In this document: in pieces, positions 7,205 through 16,716 of the stretch
Numbering within the stretch: position 1 is the first letter of the stretch
How the letters are laid out: each line of letters starts with the position of its first letter
Source of the DNA: Glacieibacterium sp965200405
GTDB lineage: Bacteria > Pseudomonadota > Alphaproteobacteria > Sphingomonadales > Sphingomonadaceae
Length of the DNA: 64,000 nucleotides
Direction: 5' to 3'
Assembly: GCF_965200405.1 (NCBI RefSeq)
Contig: NZ_OZ241356.1
Coordinates: 2,418,001 to 2,482,000, forward strand
Program-made: the position numbers and the translations under genes
Notes under the pieces: generated by a model
Database searches by the model: none
The model's input: only the letters and a program-made list of their open reading frames with translations
What the model was told of the DNA's origin: nothing

Positions 7205-10200
7205 TCAGTAATCCTTCTTCAGCCGCAAGTTGACGCTCGTCCCGCCCAGCGTCGCGACTTGCGACAGGATCGATAGCGACCTCGTCAGCGCGACCTCGAT
7301 GTTGGTGGCGGTGTAGCCCTGCGCATCGGAGGCGAGTTCGACATAGACGCGCTTGCCGATGTACTGGCCCGCGGCGATCGAGGTCTTGCGGCCTGTCGTG
7401 GTGTCGGCGGGCAGGATGCGCAGGCGGTCGATGCCGAGGCCCTTGCGGACGATGTTGATCGGGTTGAAGCCTTCGCCGCCCTTGCCGCCGCCGCGCAGCG
7501 AGGCGAGCGCGCCGGCCAGTTGCAGCGCCTCGGGGGCCGACAGGCTGGCGATCGAGGTGCCGAAAAGGACGCGCGACAGCACCTCGTCCTGCGGTAGCGA
7601 GGGGACCGAGCCGAAGGCGATCTCGGGGTGCAGGCCGGTGCCGGAAATGGTCAGCGTCGCGGTAAAGCTGGAGCTGGTATTCTCGGCGACGATGTCGACG
7701 ACCGGGTCGGGCGGGTAGCCGCCGGGGAAGCGCAGGTCGCCGCGCGTCAGGCTGAAGCGCTTGCCGGCGAAATCATAGTCGCCGCGGATCAGGCGGACGC
7801 GACCGGTCAACGAGGGGGCAACGACGGTGCCGCCGATCTGCAGTTCGCCGCGCCAGTCGGACTGCAGCCCCATGCCCTGGACGACGACGCGCTCGGGAAT
7901 CTTGACGCCGATGTCGAGGGCCCAGATCGCCGGCTTCTCGACGGGCGTGACGCGGCGCCGAACAGCCTCGGCGTTGAGTTCGCGGACCGCCAGCACGGGG
8001 ACTTCGGCGGAGGCCGGGCGACCGATGCGGAACAGTGCCTGGTTGGCAACGAGGTTGCCGGTGATGCGCGCGCCGCTGCGGTTGCTGCGTAGCTGCATGT
8101 CGCCGGTGACGGTTGCCGTCAGGTCGTCGCGCTTCAGCGCCTGGGCGTTCTTGAGGGCGACCTTGATGTCGATCGGGAAGCCCTGGTCGGCCGACAGCCC
8201 AATGCTGCCGCTGCCGCTGACGGTGCCGGCCTTGCCGATGGTGCCGCTGAACGAGGTCAGTTCGAGCCGCGATGCGGTGAAGCGGCTGTCGAGATGGACC
8301 TGCTCGACGACGGTGCCGAGGGTGACGTTCTCGACCCGCGCGCCGTCGCTGGTGATGGTGCCGCTCAGCGTCGGCTCGCCCAGGTGCCCGCCGATATCGG
8401 CGGTGACCTGCACCGGGCCGCGGACGTCGAGCGCCTCGATCCCGGCGAGCGGCCACAGTGCCTGGGCCGGGCCGACATAGCGCGCCTGGGCGAACAGCGA
8501 AGCGGCGAGCAGGCGTTCCATGACGCTGCCGGTTGCGGGAATGGCGCGAACCTGCGCCTGGACCCGGCCCTCGACCGCGCCGCCGCGGACGATCACCGCG
8601 CGTGCACTGCCGCCATTGGCCCCGATCGCCGCGTTGATGCCGAGGTCGATGGGCAGCGAGGCGGCGGCGACATTGGCGCGGCTCAGCCCGTTGACGCGCA
8701 GGCTGGCGGTACCCACCGGCAACGCGCCCGGCACCTGCTGCATGTCGATGGTGCCCGACACGCGCCCGCCGAAGTCGAACGATGGATTGACCAGCGCCAG
8801 CAGCGACAGGCCGAGGTTGTCGAGGCGGGCGCGGACAACGCGCGTCGTGCCGAAGCGCCCCGACAGCTCGGCGCGGCCGTCGGGTGTCGTCAGCACGGTC
8901 GGTGCCAGCACCCAGTCGTCGCCGCCGGCGCTCCGGTCACGCGTCACCACCGCCGCCTTGTCGAGCCCGACCCGGCGCTTGTTGAAGATGCCGTCGCCGG
9001 TGATCTCGATGCGGTCGCCCTCGAAGGCGACCTTGGACTCGATGCTGAACGGCGCGTTGGCGATGCCGTGCGCGGTCAGCTGTGCGCTACCCCGGCCGGC
9101 GCGGTAGTCGACCGAGCCGCTCGCGTCGGTGAGCAGCACGTCCTGCCGCCGCAACTCGGCAGCAGTGAAGCTTCCGGTCACCACCGGCCCCGCGTCCGGC
9201 AGCAGCACGGTGGCGCGCAGGCTTGCCTTGCCGACCGCGACCGGCGGCACCATCGGCAGGCGCGCATTGACCGCGTCGAAGGCGATGTCGGCGCGCTGAA
9301 CATCCCCGGCCGCGGCCAGGATCGCCGAGCCGGTGACGCCGCCGCCGCTGAGTGCCATGCGCCCGGCGAACGGGCCGGCCGGGGTCTGGACCAGCGTGCC
9401 GCGCCCGGTGACCCCAGCCAGCGTCACCGCGGCGATGTCGATGGCCGCCGGCTGGACATCGGCGCGGATCAGGCCGCGTCCGGTGATCGGGCCGTAGCTG
9501 GTCGTGCCGGTGGCATCGAAGCTCCAGTTCGCGCCGACCGGAGCGATATGGCCCGCCACCTTCGCCAGCCCGATGCCGAAGCCCGGTTGCGCCAGCACCA
9601 GGTCGACCACCGGCTTTTCGATCTGCCCGGCGAGCGCCAGCGTCAGCGGTCCGTATTTACGTGATACGCCGCTGCCGGTCAGGCGGACGAAGCCTTCCGG
9701 TGTCCGTGTTCCTGCAGCCGTCATCGTGAGGCCCGGGGCGACCAGCCGGGCATTGCTGAAGCTCAGGCTGTTGTCGGGCGCGACGTTGACCGCGGCGGTG
9801 ACAGCCGGCAGCCCCTCCAGCAAGGTCGAGAAGAACGGATTGTCGAGCCGCGCGACCTTGACCGCGACCTGCCCGGTGACCCGCGCGCCCCGCCCGTCGG
9901 GTACGGCGCGCAGGTCGGCGGTGATGTTCGTAATCCCCAGCCCCGGCACCAGATAGTTCGGCAGATTGCCCTTCAGCGCGACGTTGAACACGCCGGTGTC
10001 GAGATCGATCGCCGCCACCGCATTGCCGCTCAGCCGGTCGGAGCGCAGGACCAGCGTGTTCGAGGTCAGGCTCAACCCGCGCAGCGTCAGCGGCCCGCTC
10101 ACCCGGACGTTGGTGAGCAGCGCCTCCGCCGTCACCCCGACGCCGGTGACGCGCCTCGCGGTGACGGTCAGCGGCACGATGATCGGCCGTGGCCCGGTGG

Positions 10201-11389
10201 CGACGATGCCGATGGCGCGAACCTCGGCAAAGGCGGTGCGCCCGAACGCCAGCGCCGGGCTGGTCACGACATAATCGACCAGCGGCGCCTTGAACGTTCC
10301 CGCCAGCTTGGCCACGAGGCGGATATCGCGCCCGCTCAGCTGCGGGTTCAGCGCCTTGGGCTGGAGCAGTTGCGCCGACACCGTCAGCCCGGAAAACTCC
10401 TTCTCGCCGAAATCCAGCCGCCCGGCGGCATCGAGGCGCAGCGCCGGCGAGGCGGCACGCAAGGTGATATCGGCGCGCCGGTCGGCAACGAAGGCGGTGG
10501 CGTTGACCGCGAGCTTGGGGGCGCTGAGCCGGGCCGCGACGCCGGTCAGCAGCGTCCCCGGCACGACATCGCCGCTCGCGCCGAACTGGCCGTTCTCAGC
10601 GGTCAGCGCGAGGTTCGCCAGCGACGCGGTGCCGAGCGTCGCGGTGGCGCGGCCCTGCCAGCGCGTCCAGCGGCCATCCCCGGCGACGGTCAATGCCAGC
10701 GGCGCCTTGAGGCCGAGCAGCCCGGCAACGACGCCGCCGACCGGTGCGGCAACCCGCGCGTCGATGTCGAAGCGGTCCTGGTCGGGCCGCGCGTCGAGCC
10801 GGACGCGGACGCTGTCGCCGCCGCCCTTGCCGTCGACCGGCGGGGCGCCCGCGTCGAGGTTGAGCAGCGCACGGCCATTCCGGATATCGGCATTGCCGCT
10901 GAGGCTGGCGATGCGGCGCGCGCCGGTCACCGGGGCCTCCAGCACGATCCGGTCGATGCGCGCATGGGCGACCATGATGTCGATATCGGGCAGGATGCGC
11001 TTTTCGGCGCTGGGCCGCAGCACCGGGCGGCGCAGCACGAAGATGTCGGGGACCAGCAGGTCGTGGATGGTCAGCGTCTTGTGCGCCAGGTCGAACGGCC
11101 GCCAGTCGAGGTCGACCCGGGGGGCCCGAGCGAACACGCCCTGCGGATCGCCGAGCTGGAGGTCGTGGATCGTCGCCTTGCCGAACAGCGAGCCGTCGAT
11201 GCGCCCGGCCCGCACCGTCAGCCCCGACCTCGGCGCATACAGTGGCAGTTGCCGGATGACAAAGGCGCGGCCCCGGTCGGTATCGAGGAACTTGATCGTC
11301 GCGATGCCGACGACGCCGAAGATGACGACCAGCGCCAGCAGGAACCAGAAGATCCGCGCCAGCACGCGCATCGAGCGACCCGCCGACAT
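7205..11389 (-). CDS. tamB: TamB, translocation and assembly module inner-membrane subunit
   Basis: A 1394-residue AsmA/TamB-type protein. One N-terminal transmembrane helix (about residues 8-28, RIFWFLLALVVIFGVVG) anchors a very long repetitive beta-rich periplasmic body that bridges the envelope. The C-terminal TamB (DUF490) domain is clear, with FPGGYPPDP, ISGTGLHPEI and SLPQDEVLSRVLFG. TamB works with TamA in outer-membrane protein assembly and, by recent work on AsmA-like proteins, in phospholipid transport between the membranes. Its ATG overlaps the tamA stop by one base (TGATG), so the two genes are one translationally coupled operon in the usual tamA-tamB order. Confidence 0.95.
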   Translation of the reverse strand: MSAGRSMRVLARIFWFLLALVVIFGVVGIATIKFLDTDRGRAFVIRQLPLYAPRSGLTVRAGRIDGSLFGKATIHDLQLGDPQGVFARAPRVDLDWRPFDLAHKTLTIHDLLVPDIFVLRRPVLRPSAEKRILPDIDIMVAHARIDRIVLEAPVTGARRIASLSGNADIRNGRALLNLDAGAPPVDGKGGGDSVRVRLDARPDQDRFDIDARVAAPVGGVVAGLLGLKAPLALTVAGDGRWTRWQGRATATLGTASLANLALTAENGQFGASGDVVPGTLLTGVAARLSAPKLAVNATAFVADRRADITLRAASPALRLDAAGRLDFGEKEFSGLTVSAQLLQPKALNPQLSGRDIRLVAKLAGTFKAPLVDYVVTSPALAFGRTAFAEVRAIGIVATGPRPIIVPLTVTARRVTGVGVTAEALLTNVRVSGPLTLRGLSLTSNTLVLRSDRLSGNAVAAIDLDTGVFNVALKGNLPNYLVPGLGITNITADLRAVPDGRGARVTGQVAVKVARLDNPFFSTLLEGLPAVTAAVNVAPDNSLSFSNARLVAPGLTMTAAGTRTPEGFVRLTGSGVSRKYGPLTLALAGQIEKPVVDLVLAQPGFGIGLAKVAGHIAPVGANWSFDATGTTSYGPITGRGLIRADVQPAAIDIAAVTLAGVTGRGTLVQTPAGPFAGRMALSGGGVTGSAILAAAGDVQRADIAFDAVNARLPMVPPVAVGKASLRATVLLPDAGPVVTGSFTAAELRRQDVLLTDASGSVDYRAGRGSAQLTAHGIANAPFSIESKVAFEGDRIEITGDGIFNKRRVGLDKAAVVTRDRSAGGDDWVLAPTVLTTPDGRAELSGRFGTTRVVRARLDNLGLSLLALVNPSFDFGGRVSGTIDMQQVPGALPVGTASLRVNGLSRANVAAASLPIDLGINAAIGANGGSARAVIVRGGAVEGRVQAQVRAIPATGSVMERLLAASLFAQARYVGPAQALWPLAGIEALDVRGPVQVTADIGGHLGEPTLSGTITSDGARVENVTLGTVVEQVHLDSRFTASRLELTSFSGTIGKAGTVSGSGSIGLSADQGFPIDIKVALKNAQALKRDDLTATVTGDMQLRSNRSGARITGNLVANQALFRIGRPASAEVPVLAVRELNAEAVRRRVTPVEKPAIWALDIGVKIPERVVVQGMGLQSDWRGELQIGGTVVAPSLTGRVRLIRGDYDFAGKRFSLTRGDLRFPGGYPPDPVVDIVAENTSSSFTATLTISGTGLHPEIAFGSVPSLPQDEVLSRVLFGTSIASLSAPEALQLAGALASLRGGGKGGEGFNPINIVRKGLGIDRLRILPADTTTGRKTSIAAGQYIGKRVYVELASDAQGYTATNIEVALTRSLSILSQVATLGGTSVNLRLKKDY

Positions 11390-13380
11390 CAGAACGCCTG
11401 CCCGATGGAGACGTAGAAGGCGACGCGTGGATCGTTCGGGCCAGGGTTGACCGGCGTCGCGAGGTCGATGCGGACCGGGCCGAAGCTGGTGTAGTAGCGC
11501 AGCCCCAGTCCGGCGCCGACCTTCAGCCCGGTAAAGGTCGGCAGCGTCGTCGTCGAGACTTGGCCCATGTCGATGAACGGCACGACGCCGAGCTCGTTAC
11601 CAAAGGCAGTGAAGCGGTAGCGCGCCTCGAACGAGGCTTCGACGATGGAGTTGCCGCCGAGCGGGTTGTCCTCCGCATCCATCGGCCCGACCTGCTGGTA
11701 GCCGAAGCCGCGAACCGAGCCGCCGCCACCGGCATAGAAGCGCCGCGTCGGGGCAATGGTGCCGCGGCTGGCTCCCAGGATCGAGCCGACATGGCCGCGC
11801 GCCGCCAGCACGAGGCGGCTGGTCACAGGCTGATAGACCGAGGCGTCGATCTGCGCCTTCACATAGCCGAAGATGTTCGACTGATACGAGATTTCGGGCG
11901 ACAGCCGGCCGGTCAGGCGAAAGCCGCGGGCCGGGTCGAGCAGGCTGTCCGATCCGTCGTAGGTCAGGCTGAGCGGCAGCGCGGCGATGAGGTAGGTGTC
12001 ATAGGCGGTGCTGGTCGACGACCGGTCCTTCTGCGACGTCACCACCAGCTCGGTGCCGAGCGAGTAGGTCCATTTCTTTTGCCAGATGATGTTGGTCTCG
12101 CGCTCGACCGCGGCACCCAGCGTCACCGAGCGCGCGTCATAGGCGTCCTGCCGTTCTGCCGAGACCTGCGAGGTCAGCAGCAGTGTCTGGTCGCGCCGCC
12201 GCCAGTTGTGCCGCCGCAGCTCGGCACCGACCAGCTGCTCGCGCTCCGAGGCGACGCCGCGAAAGGTGACGCCGCCTTCCGGGGGCAGCAGGTTGCGGTG
12301 CTGCCAGCTCCCCTCCAGCCGGATGCCCTGGCCGGTCGAATAGCCGAGCTGTGCCGACACGGTGCGCAGCGGCGCCGGCTCGGTCGTGACCATCAGGTCG
12401 ACCATCGTCGTGCCGTCCGCCGCGACCCCGTTGGCGACCGGGCGGATGGCGACCGAGCCGAACAGCCCGGTCTGGATCAGCGCGCGGCGAAGGTCCTCGA
12501 GATCGGCGGCATTATACTGGTCGCCGGGCTTGAGCCGCGCCAGCAGCGCGAGATGCTCGTCGTCGAAGGCCGGCTTGCGCGCCGCCTGCGAGAAGCGGAC
12601 GCTGCCGAAGCTGGCGCGGCGGCCCGGATCGATCGCCTGGGTCAGCGTTGCGCTGCGCGTCGCATGGTCGACGACGACGTCCTGTGCGCCGACCGTCGGG
12701 AAGGGATAGCCGGCGTCCGCCAACCGCAGCTTCAACCCGTCTTCGGCATTGCCGACCCGCGCGGCGTCGACCGGCTCGCCGACTTTCAGGCCCAGCGCCG
12801 TCGCGGCCAGCTTCGCCGCCTCGGGGGAGGGGGTCTGCAGGTCGATGGCAGCAAAGGTGTAGACCGGGCCGGGGTCGACCGCGAGCCCGACCTGGGTGCG
12901 CGTCTGGCCCTGTTGCGGCGGGGTAATGGTAACCTCGACATGGCCGCCATAGCGTCCTTCGGCGCGCAGCAGCTGGTCGATCAGGTCGGCGTCCTCGACC
13001 GAGCGACGGTTGATCTGCGCCAGATTGGCGCCCTCGCCGCGACCCTTCCACAAGGACGACAGTTCGTGAAAGCGCACGAGCATCGTGGCTTCGGTCAGGC
13101 CGGTGACGGTGACGTCGTAGCGCACGTCGCCGACGTTAGCGGTGACGGTGATGTCCCCCGCCGTGACCGCGACCGGCGCCGGCCAGGCGACGCCGTCCTC
13201 CGGCAGCGGTGCCATCGCGTCGAGCAGCGGATCGGGCTTGAGCACGGTCGGCACAGGTGCCGGCTCCGCGATCGGGGTCTGGGTGACGATGCGCGGCGGC
13301 GCTGCCACAGTCTGGGCGCGCAACGGTGCCGCGGCGGCGCACGCCACCCCCAGCACCGCGGCAAACCTCGAAACCACCAT
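11389..13380 (-). CDS. tamA: TamA, BamA/Omp85-family outer-membrane assembly factor
   Basis: A 663-residue protein. The frame is open up to 13611, but the ATG at 13380 follows GGAAAGGG and starts a signal peptide (MVVSRFAAVLGVACAAAA, cut near LRAQT). Periplasmic POTRA-like repeats occupy about residues 100-340, and the C-terminal 16-stranded barrel of the Omp85 superfamily follows. The barrel has YAGGGGSVRGFGYQQVGP, the conserved GxxxxRG(F/Y) lock motif, and ends in a strand with a terminal phenylalanine (YVSIGQAF), the beta-signal. Function: outer-membrane part of the translocation and assembly module with TamB, encoded directly downstream. Confidence 0.94.
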   Translation of the reverse strand: MVVSRFAAVLGVACAAAAPLRAQTVAAPPRIVTQTPIAEPAPVPTVLKPDPLLDAMAPLPEDGVAWPAPVAVTAGDITVTANVGDVRYDVTVTGLTEATMLVRFHELSSLWKGRGEGANLAQINRRSVEDADLIDQLLRAEGRYGGHVEVTITPPQQGQTRTQVGLAVDPGPVYTFAAIDLQTPSPEAAKLAATALGLKVGEPVDAARVGNAEDGLKLRLADAGYPFPTVGAQDVVVDHATRSATLTQAIDPGRRASFGSVRFSQAARKPAFDDEHLALLARLKPGDQYNAADLEDLRRALIQTGLFGSVAIRPVANGVAADGTTMVDLMVTTEPAPLRTVSAQLGYSTGQGIRLEGSWQHRNLLPPEGGVTFRGVASEREQLVGAELRRHNWRRRDQTLLLTSQVSAERQDAYDARSVTLGAAVERETNIIWQKKWTYSLGTELVVTSQKDRSSTSTAYDTYLIAALPLSLTYDGSDSLLDPARGFRLTGRLSPEISYQSNIFGYVKAQIDASVYQPVTSRLVLAARGHVGSILGASRGTIAPTRRFYAGGGGSVRGFGYQQVGPMDAEDNPLGGNSIVEASFEARYRFTAFGNELGVVPFIDMGQVSTTTLPTFTGLKVGAGLGLRYYTSFGPVRIDLATPVNPGPNDPRVAFYVSIGQAF

Positions 13381-13489
13381 CCCTTTCCGGTCTAGACGAG
13401 GCTTCGAACGGGTGAAAGGCCGGTAAAGGATTTCCGCCGCGTCGTCGTGCCGGGCTGGCGCCATAGGCTCCGGACTGGCAAGGCGGGCC

Positions 13490-13663
13490 ATGGCCAACAA
13501 ACCCCCACGCGCCGCCGGCGGCTGCCTGCTTGCTCTCTCCACACTGGTCGGCACGGTGATCGGTATCGTCGTGCACCAGGCATCCATCGGCCTGATTGCC
13601 GGCTTCTGCATCGGCGTCGTCGCCGCGATCGCCGTCGCGGTATGGGATTCGCGCCGGGCCTAA
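13490..13663 (+). CDS. Small two-helix membrane protein
   Basis: A 57-residue reading frame starting at the ATG at 13490 (AAGGCGG upstream) and ending TAA at 13663. It has a short basic head (MANKPPRAAGG), two hydrophobic segments (about residues 12-28 and 33-51) split by HQAS, and a charged tail WDSRRA. It lies divergent from tamA and convergent with the S24 repressor, 9 bases from that stop. No family is recognised. The good ribosome site and membrane-protein composition argue that it is real. Confidence 0.6.
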   Translation: MANKPPRAAGGCLLALSTLVGTVIGIVVHQASIGLIAGFCIGVVAAIAVAVWDSRRA

Positions 13664-13672
13664 GTTGGCCCT

Positions 13673-14359
13673 TTAAGTCAACCGGCGCCCGACCCACACC
13701 ACCCGCCCGATGACCGCGACGGTCGCCGGGTCGCAATCGTCCCAACTGGGATACGCGTCGTTGTCGCTGCGGATAGACAGCCGCCGCGTCGCCGGATTGA
13801 CGCTGAGCCGCTTGACCAGCAACGCGTCGTCGGTGCGCAACACATAGATGCCATCGCGCAGCCTCTCGCGGTCGTCGGTGTCGACCAGGATCTGATCGCC
13901 GTCGGCCAGCGTCGGCAGCATGGAGTCACCCTCGACGCGGATCACCGACAGGGCTTCCGGACGACCGCTGGCGATTCCGCGAACCCAGTTCGACTGGAAT
14001 GCCAACGTTGCGATAGGATTTTCCCCATCCGCGACTGCGCCCGATCCCGCCGAGGCGCCGATGTCGAGGGTCGGGATCAGGACGTAGTCGGTGGTTCGCG
14101 CCGCTGCGTCGGAGCGGTGGACGACGCTGTGACCATGACCACCGCGCTCCTCCGGCCCGCCGAGCAGGCGTTCGGAGATACCGAAATGCGTCGCGAGCTT
14201 GCGGCGATCGTCTTCGCTCAAGCGTCTGGGAACGCCACGTTTGACGAACTGCTGCACATAGGTCGGATTGCGGCCGATCAAGCGCGACAGCGAGGCATAA
14301 TCCTCACCGCGCACAGCGATCAGCTCATCCAACCGTTTCCGGATGGCAAGATAATCCAT
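13673..14359 (-). CDS. S24-family (LexA/CI-like) transcriptional repressor
   Basis: A 228-residue protein. The ATG at 14359 follows a strong AGGAGG. The N-terminal half is a helix-turn-helix DNA-binding region (LSRLIGRNPTYVQQFVKRG), and the C-terminal half is an S24 peptidase fold. The catalytic serine is in VEGDSMLPTLADGDQ and the lysine in DDALLVKRLS. A GASAGSG segment sits before the peptidase domain where self-cleavage loops occur in relatives. Such proteins are phage-CI-like or LexA-like repressors inactivated by self-cleavage in stress, or non-cleaving regulators of the same fold. The 127-base gap to the divergent gene at 14487 probably holds the operator. Confidence 0.88.
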   Translation of the reverse strand: MDYLAIRKRLDELIAVRGEDYASLSRLIGRNPTYVQQFVKRGVPRRLSEDDRRKLATHFGISERLLGGPEERGGHGHSVVHRSDAAARTTDYVLIPTLDIGASAGSGAVADGENPIATLAFQSNWVRGIASGRPEALSVIRVEGDSMLPTLADGDQILVDTDDRERLRDGIYVLRTDDALLVKRLSVNPATRRLSIRSDNDAYPSWDDCDPATVAVIGRVVWVGRRLT

Positions 14360-14486
14360 GACGTTGTGAGACCTCCTCTCCAGGCACCCCACCCGAAAAG
14401 CTATAGCGATAGGTAAAACCCTAGACAAGTAGGATTTCGCGCAGGATATTCGGTTATAAGCTGATTCGCAGTGGGGAGTTGCCGAG

Positions 14487-14684
14487 ATGACACCATTATT
14501 GACCAAGATCGAGCGACACCTCCGCGCCACGGGTGTCTCGCCGACCCGCTTCGGGCGCGACGCGACCCACGATCCGCGCTTCGTCCTCGACCTGCGCAAG
14601 GGCCGGGAGCCGCGCGAGCGGACCAAGGCGCGCGTCCTGGCCTTCATCGCCCAGGCTCCCTCGCAGCTGGAGTCGGGCCGTTGA
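14487..14684 (+). CDS. Small conserved-looking basic protein, divergent from S24 repressor
   Basis: A 65-residue protein, MTPLLTKIERHL... with two helical, basic segments and the stretch FGRDATHDPRFVLDLRKGR. This resembles the short XRE-like 'HLRxTGxxPTRFGR' proteins found in sphingomonads, but no function is known to me. The frame starts at ATG 14487, a weak GGGAG site precedes it, and its stop overlaps the next start (TTGA). It probably shares the operator region with the S24 repressor and may be under its control. Confidence 0.65.
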   Translation: MTPLLTKIERHLRATGVSPTRFGRDATHDPRFVLDLRKGREPRERTKARVLAFIAQAPSQLESGR

Positions 14685-15046
14685 GCGCGCGGCTGCTGCT
14701 GGCGCCGACCGGGGTCCCCGCCCGGCTGGTCAAGGCGCTGGCCCGCTTGGCCGCGGACCGCCCGGGCGCGCTGTTCCCGATGCTGGTCGTCGAGACGTCG
14801 ACGTCGCGGCCGTGGTCGAGCGCTACCTTCGACGGCGAGCGCCACCGCCTCGATCTGCGCCTGCACGGCAGCGCCATCGAGGTCGGCGACGGGCTCGAGC
14901 GCCTGATGGCGGGGATGGCCGACCTGGATTTCGGCCTGAGTGGGCAGATCGTCGCCGAGGCGAAGCTGCTGGCTGTGGGCGTCGACCCCGATCCGCTGGT
15001 CGTTGCCCTGTCGCTGACCATCGAGGTGCTGACCGTGCGTGACTGA
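14681..15046 (+). CDS. Hypothetical protein, translationally coupled
   Basis: A 121-residue protein whose likely TTG start at 14681 overlaps the stop of the previous gene (TTGA), a standard coupling arrangement. The sequence starts LSARLLLAPTGVPARLVKAL. It has a mixed alpha/beta look with no signal peptide or metal motif. I do not recognise the family. Codon use and the tight overlap argue for a real gene in a two-gene operon divergent from the S24 repressor. Confidence 0.55.
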   Translation: MSARLLLAPTGVPARLVKALARLAADRPGALFPMLVVETSTSRPWSSATFDGERHRLDLRLHGSAIEVGDGLERLMAGMADLDFGLSGQIVAEAKLLAVGVDPDPLVVALSLTIEVLTVRD

Positions 15047-15108
15047 TCTGGACGCGACATAAACGCTGGTGCCGGAACGACGGTGCGTCGGACGGCGTTC
15101 GGCTCGGC

Positions 15109-16080
15109 ATGGTGAAATACTGCGACCCGACCGAACCCGGCATCACGCGGCGCAAGCGGGGGGACAAGTGGCAGTTCATCCGCCCCGACGGCAAGCGCAT
15201 CACCGACGCCGAGGAAATCGCCCGCCTCAACAAGCTGGCAGTGCCGCCGGCCTATGAGCGCGTCTGGTACTGCACCAACCCCGACAGCCACCTGCAGGCG
15301 ATCGGCTATGACGCCAAGGGCCGCAAGCAGTACCGTTACCACCCCGATTTCCGCAGCGAGCAGGATGGGCAAAAGTACGACCGCTGCGTCGACTTCGGCA
15401 GCGCCCTGCCGCTGATGCGCGAAAAGATCGCCACCGACATGGCCGAACCCGGGCTGGGCAAGGGTAAGGTGCTGGCGGCGATCGTGCGGCTGCTCGACCA
15501 GGGGCACATCCGCGTCGGCAACGAGGGTTATGCGCGCGAGAACAAGAGCTTCGGCGCAACGACGCTGCGCAACCGCCACGGCGCGGTGCGCGGCACGACG
15601 GTCAAGCTGGATTACGTCGGCAAGTCGGGCAAGCAGCAGCGCGTCACGATCAACGACCGCAACCTCGCAAAGATCGTCAAGCGGTGTCAGGACCTGCCGG
15701 GGCAGGCGCTGTTCCAGTACATCGGCGAGGACGACGGCGAGCCGCACCGTATCGGCTCGGGCGACGTCAATGCGTACATCAAGGACGCGATGGGCGATGA
15801 CTTTTCCGCCAAGCATTTCCGCACCTGGGGCGCCAGCGCGATCGCCTTCGAGACGATCGTCAAGGCGCGGGCCCCGCTGACCCTGAAAAAGCTGCTGGAG
15901 CCGGTGGCGGAGGCGCTGGGCAATACCCCGGCGATCAGCCGCAAGTCGTATGTGCATCCCAAGCTGCTGGATCTGGTGACGACCGGGACGGCGGGTGAAC
16001 TGGCGGGAACCAAGCTGCCGCGCGAGACCAAGTGGCTGAGCGGGATCGAGCGCGGGCTGATCGGGCTGCTGGAGGCTTGA
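15109..16080 (+). CDS. DNA topoisomerase IB (poxvirus-like)
   Basis: A 323-residue type IB topoisomerase, which relaxes supercoils through a 3'-phosphotyrosine intermediate. The N-terminal beta domain contains AVPPAYERVWYC and GRKQYRYH. The catalytic domain carries the active-site residues in order: Arg in TLRNRHGAV, Lys-rich segments, Arg in KHFRTWGAS, and the nucleophile Tyr281 in AISRKSYVHP. Bacterial members are short single-chain homologues of vaccinia topoisomerase and are scattered among proteobacteria, often of accessory rather than essential role. It stands apart from the genes on both sides (about 60 bases upstream, 30 downstream). Confidence 0.93.
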   Translation: MVKYCDPTEPGITRRKRGDKWQFIRPDGKRITDAEEIARLNKLAVPPAYERVWYCTNPDSHLQAIGYDAKGRKQYRYHPDFRSEQDGQKYDRCVDFGSALPLMREKIATDMAEPGLGKGKVLAAIVRLLDQGHIRVGNEGYARENKSFGATTLRNRHGAVRGTTVKLDYVGKSGKQQRVTINDRNLAKIVKRCQDLPGQALFQYIGEDDGEPHRIGSGDVNAYIKDAMGDDFSAKHFRTWGASAIAFETIVKARAPLTLKKLLEPVAEALGNTPAISRKSYVHPKLLDLVTTGTAGELAGTKLPRETKWLSGIERGLIGLLEA

Positions 16081-16110
16081 CGGCTACCGCCCGAGCGGCT
16101 CGATAGCCGG

Positions 16111-16701
16111 ATGACCGACAAGATCCTGATTTGCTACGGCTCCTACCGCTCCGACCGGCAGGGTATCCGGCTGGCCGATTACCTGGTTCGGGCCTTCCGC
16201 GATCGCGGCGCCGATGCCCAGTTGATCGATGCCAAGGCGGTCGACCTGCCGATGCTCGACCGGATGTACAAGGAATATCCCAAGGGCTCGGCACCTGCAA
16301 AACTGGAGGAGCTGGCGGGGAAGATCGTCGCGGCGGACGCGTTCGTGTTCGTGACCGGCGAGTATAATTGGGGGGTGCAGCCGGGACTGAAGAACCTCAC
16401 CGACCATTTCCTCGAGGAATGGTTCTGGCGGCCCGCAGCGGTGGCGAGCTATTCTGCCGGGCGCTTCGCCGGGGCGCGCGCGGCGCTGGCGTGGCACGGC
16501 ATCCTGTCGGAAATGGGCATGGTGGTGACCTCGGCGCCGCTCGCGGTCGGCGGCATCGGGCAGGCGTTCGACGCTGGCGGTGAGCCAGCGGGGGCGGGCG
16601 GGGCGGCGCTGGAGAAGTCGTTCCCGCGCTTCGCCGACGACCTGGCGTGGTGGACCAACGCCGCGCGAGTCCAGCGTGCGACGACGGCGCCGCCCTACTG
16701 A
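16111..16701 (+). CDS. NADPH-dependent FMN reductase family protein
   Basis: A 196-residue flavodoxin-like protein. The opening ILICYGSYRSDRQGIRLADY is the phosphate-binding loop for FMN, and VFVTGEYNWGVQPGLKN is the family's signature near residue 80-95. Relatives (chromate/quinone reductases, ArsH, azoreductases) reduce flavins or quinones with NAD(P)H in the cytoplasm. The C-terminus is alanine/glycine rich (AGGEPAGAGGAALE) and then tryptophan-containing. It is convergent with valS, only 15 bases away. Confidence 0.85.
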   Translation: MTDKILICYGSYRSDRQGIRLADYLVRAFRDRGADAQLIDAKAVDLPMLDRMYKEYPKGSAPAKLEELAGKIVAADAFVFVTGEYNWGVQPGLKNLTDHFLEEWFWRPAAVASYSAGRFAGARAALAWHGILSEMGMVVTSAPLAVGGIGQAFDAGGEPAGAGGAALEKSFPRFADDLAWWTNAARVQRATTAPPY

Positions 16702-16716
16702 GACTGGCCGAGCCGC

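Noticed and set aside
8294..9664. 456-codon plus frame inside tamB
   Set aside because: Antisense to tamB, no domain, and biased composition.
11560..13395. 611-codon plus frame across tamA
   Set aside because: Antisense shadow; tamA has POTRA and barrel motifs and a proper start.
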